NCBI RefSeq assembly: GCF_900106995.1
Contig: NZ_FNOK01000056.1
Span: 1-64,000 of the forward strand
Direction: 5' to 3'
Origin: Saccharopolyspora shandongensis
GTDB lineage: Bacteria > Actinomycetota > Actinomycetes > Mycobacteriales > Pseudonocardiaceae
DNA length: 64,000 bases
Below are positions 7,605 to 16,900 of the stretch, piece by piece. The number at the start of each line of letters is the position of its first letter. Position 1 is the stretch's first letter. A program made the position numbers and the translations under genes. The notes under the pieces were generated by a model. That model saw only the letters and a list, made by a program, of their open reading frames with translations, was not told the DNA's origin and made no database searches.

Positions 7605-10172
7605 TCACACCGGCGGGGTCCAGGCCGTGGTCCACAGGCGAGCTCCTTCGCGGTGGTGCAGGCGGCGCAGGAACGACAGGACTCCCGACGTGCCGGTCGA
7701 CCACGGGGCGCTGGCCGCCTCCAGGGAGTTGTCCGGGAAGTCGGGCTTGCTGAAGTCCCCGCCGCTGCGGGCCAGCATGTGCACCGCGATTTCTTCTGCT
7801 CCTAGCCAGAATTCCTCGTCCTCGGTGGCGATCGCCAGGTCGATCATCGCCTCGCCGATCCCGGCCAGGCCGCAGCACTGCGACACCACCCACGCCTGCG
7901 GTGCCAGGCCGAGGCAGGCTCGGGCGCCTTCCTTCGCCAGCGCCCAGTACCGGTCGTCGTCCCAGTGCTGCGCCGCCGACACGAGCGCCGAGACGACGCC
8001 CGACATGCCCTGGCACCACGACGCCGCCATCGGCCGCGCCGGTGGGCGCCGCAGGACCTCGATCAGGCCCGCCACCTCGTCCGCGAGCGAGGAGAACCGC
8101 CGCGCCGCTTCGGCTTCCGCCTCCGGGTGGCCGGTGTGCTGGTGGTGGGCGAGGAGGAACTGCGCGATTCCCGCGCTGCCGTGGGCGAATCCGGCTTCCA
8201 GCGCGACACCGGTGTCCGCCGCGGCCGGGACCGCGTCCTCGGTGGCGCGAGTCTCGCCGCCGAGCAGCCGCCGCACGCATTCGTCGACCTGCGCCAGGTG
8301 TCCGGCGTCCGGCTCCAGGGCGTGCAAGACCAGGTGGCCCGAGCCGATTCCGGCGACGCCGTGGATGTAGTCGCCGCGCTCGTCGGCGGCGAGCTCGATC
8401 GGTTTGGACACCGGCAGATCCGGTGCCGCCCGGCGGGCGGTCGACAGGAAGATCTCCGTTCCAGTGCGGCCGAAGTACATCGCGGCCGGCAGCTTCGCCG
8501 GTGGCGTCGCGGCGATCGTCCAGCGCGCCAGCTCCAGCCCGGCGGCCACGCCCCGCGGATGGTGTAGCAGCTCCAGGCCGAGGCCGGCGGAACCGCTGTA
8601 GACGTTCGTCTTCGGCGGCCCCGAGCGGCCGACGTCGGTCGGCGACGCCGCCATTCGCTCCGCCGCGTCGATGCACTCCTGGATCGTGTGCTCCAGCACC
8701 GATTCGAGCAGATCCCCGGTGAGTTTCGGCGCCACGTGGCGGGAACCGCGCCGGGTGCGGCGACCGGCTCGGAGGTCGGCGAAAGCCACCGTGCGCTCGG
8801 CCGGATCGAGGCTGATCAGCCCGGGCAGCAGGGCGCGCACCCCCGTCGCGCCCGGGTAAAGGCGTTCCAGGCACAGCAGCGAGCGTTCGAGGTTCCGCGC
8901 CGGGTCCTGGTCGACGCCGATCGGGTTGATGCCGGTGGCGGCGAAGAACAGGGTGGCGCCCAGGGAGAAGTAGTCGTCCGCCGGTTCCGCCTGCCGGTCG
9001 GTGTGCTGATCCGGCACGCTGTAGCCGCGGGTCCAGCCGTGCAGCTGGAAACCGTCGTAGTAGCTGTTGCCGAAGTCGATGAGCGTGCAGCGGCCGTCGT
9101 CGTCGAGCACCACGTTCTTCGGCGACAGGTCCCGGATCACCACGCCCCGCTCGTGCACGGCGGCGAGGATCTCGGCCAGCCGCGCGGCGAGCACGCCCAG
9201 GTCACGGTCCGCGCTGGTGGCGTCGTCGAAGAACCGGGTCCGTTCGCCGACGTACCGGTTCAGGTCGAGGGTGCCGGCGTCGGTGGTGACCAGGTACTCG
9301 TCCTCGCCGTGCCGGAAGTGGTCGAGCAGCCCGGGCACGCCGTCCACCCCGTCCAGGGCTTGCAGGATGCGCCGCTCGTTGCGCAGCTGCATGCGCAGGT
9401 CGATGCCGTTGATGTTCTCCCCGACGTAGGCGCGGGCTTCCTTGACCACCACCGGTCGGCCGTCGGGATCCACGGCGCGGTAGACGTTTCCGCGCGGTCC
9501 GCGCAGGACTCCCGAGGTGAGCGTGTACCGCCCGCCGAGCACGCTCGGCCGCTCTGTCGCCGGCTGCGCGGCCGGTTCCGGTTCGGGCTCCGGGCGGAAC
9601 GGGTCGCTAGCCCACGGCGGGCAGCTGAACTCGGCGCCCGCGGCGCCCGGCTCCACCTCGCCGTCCGGGCCGATCACCACGAGCTCGAAGTCGCCGTTCT
9701 CGTCGACGCGGTACTGCGGCCGGAACGGCGCGAAGCGGTAGTACACCGGCGCGTCCGGCCGGATGCGCCGGTCGCTGGTGATGCGCGGGCCGGTCATCCC
9801 GGCGAGCGCCTCGGCCAGCAGGTTTCCCAGCCGCACCAGGGTGTCCTGCGGCGGGTAGACGGTCATCGCCTTGCCGACCGTCGCCGGGTCGACGTCGCCG
9901 GAGTTGAGCTCGTGCAGCACCCGCCGGGAGCGCGCGACCTTGAAGTCGCAGTCCCAGGCCAGCAGCAGCGGCAGCGCCCGGTCGAGCGTCTCGGCGAGCG
10001 TGCCCGGGCGCGCGGAGATGTGCAGCTTCCAGCCCTGGTCCGGCACCGCGATGCCGGGTTTCCGCACGCTCACCCAGGTTTCGTCGACGGCCACCTCCCT
10101 GCCGTCGCGTTCCGCCGCCTCCGCCAGCCGATCCCGCACGGTGGTGTCCGAATCGGTCGCCGTCGTCTCCAT
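7605..10172 (-). CDS. Lanthipeptide synthetase (lyase-kinase-cyclase) with a Cys-rich CCG zinc site
   Basis: 855 residues from the ATG at 10172 (GGGAGCG upstream). Residues 1-200 are the phosphothreonine/phosphoserine lyase-like domain (WKLHISA; ITSDRRIRPDAPVYYRFAPF). Residues 215-500 are a Ser/Thr-kinase domain: Lys in VVVKEAR near 244, IRDLSPKNV near 347 and IDFGNS near 366. Residues 510-855 are a LanC-like cyclase with FAHGSAGI (His about 664), SWCQGMSG (Cys about 720) and SQCCGLAGIGE (Cys-Cys 766-767). The enzyme would phosphorylate and eliminate Ser/Thr in the precursors, then add cysteine thiols to form (methyl)lanthionines. Class III cyclase domains lack zinc ligands; here they are present, as in class IV (LanL), but the usual Cys-His is Cys-Cys. 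It lies downstream of both precursor genes. Confidence 0.9.
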   Translation of the reverse strand: METTATDSDTTVRDRLAEAAERDGREVAVDETWVSVRKPGIAVPDQGWKLHISARPGTLAETLDRALPLLLAWDCDFKVARSRRVLHELNSGDVDPATVGKAMTVYPPQDTLVRLGNLLAEALAGMTGPRITSDRRIRPDAPVYYRFAPFRPQYRVDENGDFELVVIGPDGEVEPGAAGAEFSCPPWASDPFRPEPEPEPAAQPATERPSVLGGRYTLTSGVLRGPRGNVYRAVDPDGRPVVVKEARAYVGENINGIDLRMQLRNERRILQALDGVDGVPGLLDHFRHGEDEYLVTTDAGTLDLNRYVGERTRFFDDATSADRDLGVLAARLAEILAAVHERGVVIRDLSPKNVVLDDDGRCTLIDFGNSYYDGFQLHGWTRGYSVPDQHTDRQAEPADDYFSLGATLFFAATGINPIGVDQDPARNLERSLLCLERLYPGATGVRALLPGLISLDPAERTVAFADLRAGRRTRRGSRHVAPKLTGDLLESVLEHTIQECIDAAERMAASPTDVGRSGPPKTNVYSGSAGLGLELLHHPRGVAAGLELARWTIAATPPAKLPAAMYFGRTGTEIFLSTARRAAPDLPVSKPIELAADERGDYIHGVAGIGSGHLVLHALEPDAGHLAQVDECVRRLLGGETRATEDAVPAAADTGVALEAGFAHGSAGIAQFLLAHHQHTGHPEAEAEAARRFSSLADEVAGLIEVLRRPPARPMAASWCQGMSGVVSALVSAAQHWDDDRYWALAKEGARACLGLAPQAWVVSQCCGLAGIGEAMIDLAIATEDEEFWLGAEEIAVHMLARSGGDFSKPDFPDNSLEAASAPWSTGTSGVLSFLRRLHHREGARLWTTAWTPPV

Positions 10173-10206
10173 GCTGTGCCGCTCCCTGGTCGAATCCGAT
10201 CTGCGC

Positions 10207-10240
10207 GGCGGCGGGAGAACCCGGAGGTCCTCCCGCCGCC
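10207..10240 (-). promoter_or_regulatory. Hairpin between lanA1 and the synthetase gene
   Basis: GGCGGCGGGAG at 10207-10217 pairs perfectly with 10230-10240 across a 12-nt loop, in the gap between the precursor stop (10254) and the synthetase start (10172). There is no U-tract. A stem here would favour partial termination or RNA processing, giving more precursor than enzyme, as is common in lanthipeptide operons. The function is inferred. Confidence 0.6.
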
Positions 10241-10253
10241 TGTTCACCGAGGC

Positions 10254-10421
10254 TCAGACGAGCGTCTGGCAGCAGGGCCACAAGGTGCACACCGTGCGCT
10301 TGCAGGTGTCCGCGCATCCCTGTGCGCCGTGCAGGACCTTCATGTCGCCTTCGAAGGCGACCGAGATTCCCTCGATTTCGATGATTCCGGCGTCCCGGGG
10401 TTCCAGTCCGAGCGTGGGCAT
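10254..10421 (-). CDS. Lanthipeptide precursor A1
   Basis: 55 residues from the ATG at 10421 (AAAGGAG 8 nt upstream). The leader begins MPTLGLEPRDAG and contains the acidic amphipathic stretch IIEIEGISVAFEGD. The putative core is C-terminal to about H31-G32: CADTCKRTVC followed by TLWPCCQTLV. It has five Cys (36, 40, 45, 50, 51) and four Thr (39, 43, 46, 53), no Ser. Its neighbour A2 conserves all five Cys, all four hydroxy-residue positions and the block TCKRTVC. The exact leader/core boundary and ring pattern cannot be deduced; no GG cleavage site is present. Probably exported by the divergent ABC transporter after modification by the synthetase downstream. Confidence 0.85.
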   Translation of the reverse strand: MPTLGLEPRDAGIIEIEGISVAFEGDMKVLHGAQGCADTCKRTVCTLWPCCQTLV

Positions 10422-10450
10422 CAGCCTGACTCCTTTCGTGGTTGTCGGAT

Positions 10451-10495
10451 TTCGGCGATCGCCGAATTACCGTTTTTCCCGCAGTTAGCGGGAAA
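10451..10495 (-). promoter_or_regulatory. Palindrome and hairpin between lanA2 and lanA1
   Basis: The perfect 16-bp palindrome TTCGGCGATCGCCGAA occupies 10451-10466, and TTTCCCGC/GCGGGAAA (10475-10482 / 10488-10495, 5-nt loop) forms a second stem. Both lie in the 105-bp gap between the two precursor genes. They could be an operator, an internal promoter control site or an mRNA processing/attenuation structure that tunes the ratio of the two peptides. Confidence 0.5.
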
Positions 10496-10526
10496 CCACC
10501 CCCCCGGAGTTGCTTTTCAGCAGACG

Positions 10527-10697
10527 TCAGATGATCGACGGGCAGCAGGGGAAGCTGCTGCAGACGGTGCGCTTGCAGGTGTTCACGCACGCCTGCGGTC
10601 CGTGCAGGACCTCCTTGAGGTCGATCTCGAAGTCGACCGAAATGTCTTCGATTTCAACGGTTCCCGCGTCGCGGGGCTCCAGCAGCAAGGTGGGCAT
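10527..10697 (-). CDS. Lanthipeptide precursor A2
   Basis: 56 residues from the ATG at 10697 (AGGAGC upstream), the first gene of the leftward operon. The leader MPTLLLEPRDAGTVEIEDIS is nearly the same as in A1 and continues VDFEIDLKEVLHG. The core region has ACVNTCKRTVC then SSFPCCPSII. Cysteines at 37, 41, 46, 51 and 52 align with those of A1, and T40, T44, S47 and S54 align with its Thr positions; S48 is extra. Two different cores under a shared leader suggest either two parallel products or a two-component peptide. Confidence 0.85.
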   Translation of the reverse strand: MPTLLLEPRDAGTVEIEDISVDFEIDLKEVLHGPQACVNTCKRTVCSSFPCCPSII

Positions 10698-10957
10698 GTT
10701 CGCTCCTGACTCGTCCGCCGATCTGGCGGTACGTTCTGAGGATTCCCGGCGCGACGGTGGATTGTCGTTGCGCGCCAACGGGTTCGCTTCAGGCGTGGAT
10801 GAACGGTCGAGATCCGCCGGTGTCGACGCCCTCGGCGCAATCCTCAGAATTGTTGGCACAGGACACTTCGCAGACCTAGAGCCAAACGGGGTAACAACGG
10901 AAGTTTGCGGATCGGTGTCCGCTCGTCTAACTTCTCGAACGTGATGGGGCGAAGTCG
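10698..10957. promoter_or_regulatory. Divergent promoter region of the lanthipeptide locus
   Basis: A 260-bp gene-free region separates the leftward precursor operon from the rightward exporter gene and must hold both promoters. It is less GC-rich than its surroundings near 10840-10935 (for example CCTCAGAATTGTTGGC and GGGGTAACAACGGAAG). No local regulator gene is present and no clear operator was found. Confidence 0.55.
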
Positions 10958-12886
10958 TTGTGCGGCACGCCGTTCGAGCGCCGGTCGGCGCCGATGATGT
11001 GGTGGCGGCGGGAAACACCCGAACCGGTTGATCTCGTCGCGCCCTACTGGCAGGCGCACGATTCGGAGATGCTGTCCGCCGGGCTGGGCGCGATCGCGCG
11101 GCGGCTGCCCGGCTTGGTGGGGAATGCGATCGCGGTCGCCTGGCGGGCCAGCCGGCTCGACACGGCGACGACGCTCGGGCTGAACGTGGTCGCCGGGTTC
11201 TTCACGGCGTTCGGCCTGCTGGCGACCAACGATGTGCTGGAGTCGTTGTTCGCCGCGGGCCCGACCGAGCAGCGGGTCACCGCGGCGATCCCGGCGCTGC
11301 TGCTGGTGGCCGGGGCCGCCGGGCTGCGCGCGGGGCTGATGGCCGTGGCGAGCTGGGCGCAGGAGCGGTTGAAGCCGCAGGTCGAGCGGCTGGCCGAGAC
11401 GCGGCTGTTCCGGCTGACCACGCGGGTGGAGCTGACCGCGTTCGACGACGAGGAGTTCCACAACTCCATGCAGCGGGCGCGGGACAACGGCGTGCCCGAC
11501 TCGGCGACGGTCGTGGAAATGACGGTCAACGTCCTCACCGGCGCGATCGGCGTGCTCTCCGGCGCGATCACGCTCGGCCTCCTGCACCCCGCGCTGATGC
11601 CGCTGCTGCTGGTCACGGCGGTGCCCGACGGCTGGGCGGCGCTGCGTTCGGCGCGGATGCGCTACGCCGCGTTCCGCCGGATCTCCACCGCGCGGCGGCG
11701 CAAGTTCATGCTCTCCGACCTAATGGCCGAGCGGCCGCCCGCGGCCGAGGTGCGGGCCTTCACGCTGCGCCGCTTCCTGCTCGCCGAGTACGACCGGATC
11801 GCCGACTACGAGCAGCGGATCGAGCTCGACGTCGCCTGGCAGCGCGCCACCACCAGGGTGTCCGGCGACCTGATGGGCGGCGTCGCGCTCGGCGCGGTGT
11901 ACGCGGTGCTGGGCGCGATGCTCGCGTTCGGACTCATCCCGCTCGCGGTGGTCGGCACCGCCGTGCTGGCGATCCGGGCCAGCCAGTCGTCGCTGACGAG
12001 CCTGGTGCAGTCGGTGAACAAGCTCTACGAGGCCGGGCTCTACTTCGGTGACTACCTGGAGTTCTGCGAGCTGGCCGAGCGGCGGGTGCCGCCCGAGCGC
12101 ACCTCGGCGGAACCTGGCGAATTCCGTCGCATAGCGGCGGATTCCGTGCATTTCGGGTATCCGGGCGCGGATTCGCCCGCGCTGTCCGGGGTGAGCGTCG
12201 CGGTCGAGCGCGGCGAGGTAGTCGCGCTGGTGGGGGAGAACGGTTCCGGCAAGACCACGCTGGCCAAGCTGCTGGCCGGACTGTACACACCGGACTCCGG
12301 CACGATCCGCTGGAACGCTGCGGACATCACCGCGATCGCCGGCGAGGTGCTGCGGGAGCGGATCTCGGTCATCGCGCAGGACCACACCCGCTGGCCGCTG
12401 ACCGCCGAGCAGAACATCGTCATGGGCCGGGAGCGCGACGACGAGAAGCTGGCCGAGGCGGCCCGCGCCGCCGGGGCGGACGAGGTCGTCGCCCGGCTCG
12501 TCCACGGCTACGACACCCTGCTGGACCGCCGGTTCCACGGCGGGCACGACCTCTCCGGCGGGCAGTGGCAGCGGATCGCGATCGCCCGCGCCTTCTATCG
12601 CGACGCGGACCTGATGATCTTCGATGAGCCGACCTCGGCGCTGGACCCGCGCGCGGAGCACGCGTTGTTCGAACGCATCCGCGAGCACGCCGAGGGCCGC
12701 ACGGTCGTGCTGATCTCGCACCGGCTCTCCAGCGTGCGCTACGCGGACCGGATCTACGTGCTGGACCGGGGGAAGGTCGTCGAGCAGGGCACGCACCCGG
12801 AGCTGATGTCGCTGAACGGCCGCTACGCGCAGCTCTACGAACTCCAGGCGGCCGCCTACCGAGCGGAACAACCCAGCTCTGCGTAA
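10958..12886 (+). CDS. ABC transporter, fused membrane and ATPase domains (lanthipeptide exporter)
   Basis: About 642 residues. The N-terminal half carries the transmembrane domain (hydrophobic segments near 55-85, 100-125, 190-230, 310-350). The ATPase half shows Walker A GENGSGKTT, a Q-loop, signature LSGGQWQR, Walker B LMIFDEPTSALD and the H-loop ISHR. There is no N-terminal C39 peptidase domain, so leader removal must be done elsewhere. The start is uncertain: TTG at 10958 has GGGGCGAAG upstream, while ATG at 10994 lacks an RBS. Divergent from the precursor genes and followed by a thioredoxin-fused MauE protein, it is the likely exporter and possibly the immunity pump. Confidence 0.88.
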   Translation: MCGTPFERRSAPMMWWRRETPEPVDLVAPYWQAHDSEMLSAGLGAIARRLPGLVGNAIAVAWRASRLDTATTLGLNVVAGFFTAFGLLATNDVLESLFAAGPTEQRVTAAIPALLLVAGAAGLRAGLMAVASWAQERLKPQVERLAETRLFRLTTRVELTAFDDEEFHNSMQRARDNGVPDSATVVEMTVNVLTGAIGVLSGAITLGLLHPALMPLLLVTAVPDGWAALRSARMRYAAFRRISTARRRKFMLSDLMAERPPAAEVRAFTLRRFLLAEYDRIADYEQRIELDVAWQRATTRVSGDLMGGVALGAVYAVLGAMLAFGLIPLAVVGTAVLAIRASQSSLTSLVQSVNKLYEAGLYFGDYLEFCELAERRVPPERTSAEPGEFRRIAADSVHFGYPGADSPALSGVSVAVERGEVVALVGENGSGKTTLAKLLAGLYTPDSGTIRWNAADITAIAGEVLRERISVIAQDHTRWPLTAEQNIVMGRERDDEKLAEAARAAGADEVVARLVHGYDTLLDRRFHGGHDLSGGQWQRIAIARAFYRDADLMIFDEPTSALDPRAEHALFERIREHAEGRTVVLISHRLSSVRYADRIYVLDRGKVVEQGTHPELMSLNGRYAQLYELQAAAYRAEQPSSA

Positions 12887-12888
12887 GG

Positions 12889-12917
12889 CAGGCTCGTTCT
12901 GCGTGGCGGCCCCCTGC
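12889..12917 (+). repeat. Fragment of the 27.5/46.8-kb intergenic element
   Basis: CAGGCTCGTTCTGCGTGGCG followed by GCCCCCTGC matches the left end of the element at 27551-27591, except that 12 bp are missing from the middle. It sits between the exporter stop and the MauE start. Confidence 0.6.
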
Positions 12918-12939
12918 TGCAAAGACAAGAGGTGGCTGG

Positions 12940-13794
12940 ATGCACTGGTTCGGTTCGGCGGCGCTGGCGGTGTGCGGCGTGCTGGCGTTCGCCGCGATCG
13001 GCAAGCTGCGCAGCGTTGGCGGGTTCGCCCGGTCCATCGCCGGGTACCGGATCTTCCCGGACCGGCTGGCCCCGGTGCTGGCGCGCGTAGTGATCGCGGC
13101 CGAGCTGCTGAGCGCCGTCCTGCTGCTCCTTCCGCCGCTGCGGTTGTGGGGCGCGGTGCTGGCCGCCGGGCTGTTCGCCGCTTTCCTGATCGGCATGATC
13201 AGCGTGCTGCGGCGCGGGATGCGGGTGGACTGCGGCTGCTTCCAGGCGGGCGAAGCGATCGGTGTGGGCTCGGTCGCACGGACCGCGCTGCTGTTCGTGC
13301 TGGCCGTGCTCGCCTGCCTCGCGGGTGACGCCCCGGTCGGGCCGGTGCACGTGTTGGTGGGGGCGGTGCTGGTGGCCGCGGTGTTCGGGTTGTCCGGATT
13401 GCTGAAGGCCCCGTCGCCCGGCCCGGCGCGGGGTGCCGTGCTGGCGATCGGCGCCGATGTCGCCGCGTTCGCCGATGGCGGCGACCGCGTCCTCTTCGCC
13501 TACATCTCCCCGCTTTGCGGGCATTGCCGGCTGATGCTGCCGGAGTTCGGTGCTGCGGCGCGGAAGTTGCCCGTGGTGCTGCTGAGCAACGGTGCGCCGG
13601 ATGAGGTCCGCGACTACCTGGACCGGCAGGGCGTCTCGCTGCCGCTGGTGACCGGGCCGGACGTGTTCGACGCCAACAACGTCCCGGGCCCGCCGTACGC
13701 CGTCGTCACCACCGGATCGGGCGTGGTGCTCGCGCAGGGCGGTGCGAACCGGCCGGAGCAGCTGGCGAGCCTGCTCGCCGAAGCCGGGAATTGA
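12940..13794 (+). CDS. MauE-type membrane protein fused to a thioredoxin-like domain
   Basis: 284 residues. The first about 155 form a four-helix MauE/DoxX-like domain with a conserved DCGCF motif (residues 97-101). After a short linker, residues about 165-284 form a redoxin domain: FAYISPLCGHCRLMLPEF with the CGHC active site at 193-196 and a cis-Pro region VPGPPYAVV near 248-256. MauE proteins are tied to disulfide formation or haem/quinone redox in other systems; a fused CxxC domain would pass electrons across the membrane. Placed 54 bp after the exporter of a five-cysteine peptide, it plausibly keeps exported cysteines reduced or forms a disulfide. That role is inference. Confidence 0.85.
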   Translation: MHWFGSAALAVCGVLAFAAIGKLRSVGGFARSIAGYRIFPDRLAPVLARVVIAAELLSAVLLLLPPLRLWGAVLAAGLFAAFLIGMISVLRRGMRVDCGCFQAGEAIGVGSVARTALLFVLAVLACLAGDAPVGPVHVLVGAVLVAAVFGLSGLLKAPSPGPARGAVLAIGADVAAFADGGDRVLFAYISPLCGHCRLMLPEFGAAARKLPVVLLSNGAPDEVRDYLDRQGVSLPLVTGPDVFDANNVPGPPYAVVTTGSGVVLAQGGANRPEQLASLLAEAGN

Positions 13795-13983
13795 CCGGCG
13801 GATCCGAATCGGCCGTTTGGTCCTCTGTGGGCGGACATCGCCGAAATGGGTAGCAAGATCACGGAAATTCCACCGACGTGCGGACGGGGTGGCGGCGCGC
13901 GGTGCCGCTCCGGTCGTAGATTGGGTGTCGGCGAGCGGGCCCCGATGGGCCGCGATGCCGATCCACGGCCGGGGAGGAACACG

Positions 13984-16900
13984 GTGGTCCAGCAGGAGGA
14001 GACCGCGCAGCGCCGGTGGCGCAGCAGGATGCCGAGCATCACCGCCGGCGCAGTGCTCGTGGTGGCGGTGCTGTGCGTGAGCTCGGCGGTCGGCCTGGCG
14101 CTTTTCGGGAACGTGCAACCGGTGCGCAGGTTCGTCGACAACGTGCTGTTCCCGGCGCCGCCGAACATCGCGTACGGCGCGTTCCTGGCGGTGCTGGCGG
14201 CCGCGCTGAAGCGCCGCAAGCGGCTCGCGCTGTGGATCCTGATCGGCATCCTGGCCCTGCAGGTGATCGGCGACATCGTGGTGCTCGTGGTGCTGGGCGA
14301 CCACATCGAGGCGCTGTGGATGGACGAGCTGGGCGCCCGCTACCACGTGCCGGTCGACCACGTGTGGTTCTTCAGCACCAACATCGTCGTCTCGGCGCTG
14401 GCGTTCGTGCCGCTGTGGCTGTCGCGCGGCGAGTTCTACGGCCGCGCCAAACGCGGCAGCGGCTACCAGGCGGCGGTGGTGTTCGTGCTGCTCATCGCCG
14501 TGTTCGTGGGCCTCGGATACGTCCTGGTCTCGCTGTTCCCGGGTTCGCTGCGGGGCGCGCAGGCGCGGCTGACGTGGACCGTCGAGCGGGTGCTGGGCGG
14601 CGCGATCGACTTCAACGTCACCGGGTTCGGGCACGCGCCGGGCTGGGTCAACTTCGTCCTCGGCCTGTTCGGCACGGCCGCCCTGTTCACCGCGCTGTTC
14701 CTGCTGCTGCGCGCGCAGCGGCTCGCCGCCGCCCTGCGGCCCGAGGAGGAGCGACAGGTCCGGCGGCTGATCGCCGAGCACGGCGAACGCGATTCGCTGG
14801 GCTACTTCGCCACCCGCCGCGACAAGGCGGTGCTGTTCTCCGACAGCGGCAAGGCCGCGGTCACCTACCGGGTCGTCGCGGGCGTCTGCCTGGCCAGCGG
14901 CGATCCGCTGGGCGACGCGGAGGCCTGGCGGCCGGCGATCGAGAAGTGGCTGGCGATGTGCCGGGAGTACACCTGGACGCCGGCGGTGATGGGCGTCAGC
15001 GAACCCGGTGCCACGGCGTACGCCCGCGCCGGGATGAAGGTGCTGCAGCTCGGCGACGAGGCGGTGGTGTACGTCGCGGAGTTCGGCCTGGACGGCCGGG
15101 ACATGCGCCCGGTGCGGCAGGCGGTGAGCCGGGTCGAACGGGCCGGGCACACCGCGCGCGTCCGGCGGCACCGGGAGGTGCCCGCGGCGGAGATGGCCGA
15201 GATCGCGCGGCTGGCCGAGGCCTGGCGCGACACCGAGAGCGAACGCGGCTTCTCGATGGCGCTGGGGCGGCTCGGCGACCCGCAGGACGGCGACTGCGTG
15301 CTGGTCGAGGCGGTGAGCGACCGCGGTGAACCGGTGGCGCTGCTGTCGCTGGTGCCGTGGGGCCGCAACGGGCTGTCGCTGGACCTCATGCGCCGCGACC
15401 GCGACGCGGACAACGGCGTCGTCGAGTTCATGGTCAGCTCGCTGGTGCAGGCCGCGCCGCGGCTCGGGGTGGAGCGGATCTCGCTGAACTTCGCGATGTT
15501 CCGCGCCGCCTTCGAGGAGGGCGCGCGCATCGGCGCGGGGCCGGTGCTGCGGGCCTGGCGGGGCCTGCTGCTGTTCTTCTCCCGGTGGTGGCAGCTGGAG
15601 TCGCTGTACCGGTCGAACGTCAAGTACCGGCCGCACTGGTTCCCGCGCTACGTGGCGTTCGCCGAACGGCGCGATCTGGCGCGCGTCGGCATCGCCTCGG
15701 CGATCGCGGAGGGCTTCCTGCCCGCGCCGCGTCGGGAGTCCACATCGGACGAATTGGTGGAAGTTCCGGCGCTGGAAGCGGAAAGCGAGGAGGCGCAGCG
15801 CATCGGGTCGCAACAGCAGCAGGTCCGGCGGGACAAGCTGGACGCCCTGCGCGCCGCCGGCGTCGAGCCGTATCCGGTGGCGGTGCCGCGCACCGAGCGC
15901 TGCCGGGCCGTCACCGCCCGCCACCAGGATCTCCTGCCGGACGCCAGGACGGGCGAGCAGGTCTCGGTCGCCGGGCGGGTGGTGCTGCTGCGCGACCACG
16001 GCGGCGTGTGCTTCGCGACGCTGCGGGACTTCTCCGGCGACCTGCAGATCATGCTCACCACCAAGGAGTCCGGGGCCGAGCTGCAGCAGGCGTGGCGGCA
16101 GCAGGTGGACATCGGCGACCAGGTGTCGGTGACCGGCGAGGTGGTCGCGTCGCGGCGCGGCGAGCTGTCGGTGCTGGCGGCCGACTGGCGGCTGGCGGCG
16201 AAGTGCCTGCACCCGCTGCCGGACAAGCACCGCGGCCTGGTCGATCCCGAGGCCCGGGTCCGGCAGCGCCACGTGGACCTGATCATGCGGCCGGGCGCCC
16301 GCGACGCCCTGCGCTCCCGCGGCGCTGCGGTGCACGCGCTGCGGGAAACGCTGGTGCGATCGGACTTCCTCGAAGTCGAGACGCCGATGCTGCAGCCGGT
16401 GCACGGCGGCGCGAACGCGCGGCCGTTCACCACCCACAGCAACGCCTACGACATGCGCCTGTACCTGCGGATCGCGCCCGAATTGTACCTGAAGCGGCTG
16501 TGCGTGGGCGGCGTGGAGCGGCTGTTCGAGATCGGCCGCAACTTCCGCAACGAAGGCGTGTCGCACAAGCACAACCCCGAGTTCACGATGCTGGAGGCGT
16601 ACCAGGCCTTCGGCGACTACACGACGATGCGCGAGCTGTGCCGGAACCTGGTGCTCGCCGCGGCCACCGCCGCGCGCGGGGCGCCCACGGCGATCGGCCC
16701 GGACGGCGAATTCGGCCTCGACGGCGACTGGCCGGTCGTGCCGGTCAACGACGCCGTCTCGGCGGCGCTCGGCGAGGAGATCACCGCCGACACCGGGCTA
16801 CCGCGCCTGCAGGAGCTCTGCGACGCGGCGTCGGTGCCGTACGAGGAGCACTGGGAGCGCGGTGCGGTGCTGCTGGAGATGTACGAGCGGCTGGTGGAGT

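Noticed and set aside
12856..16572. A 1238-codon open frame on the minus strand opposite the MauE gene and lysX
   Set aside because: It is Arg/His/Gln-rich, has no family signature and lies wholly opposite well-supported genes; it is an effect of high GC codon bias.
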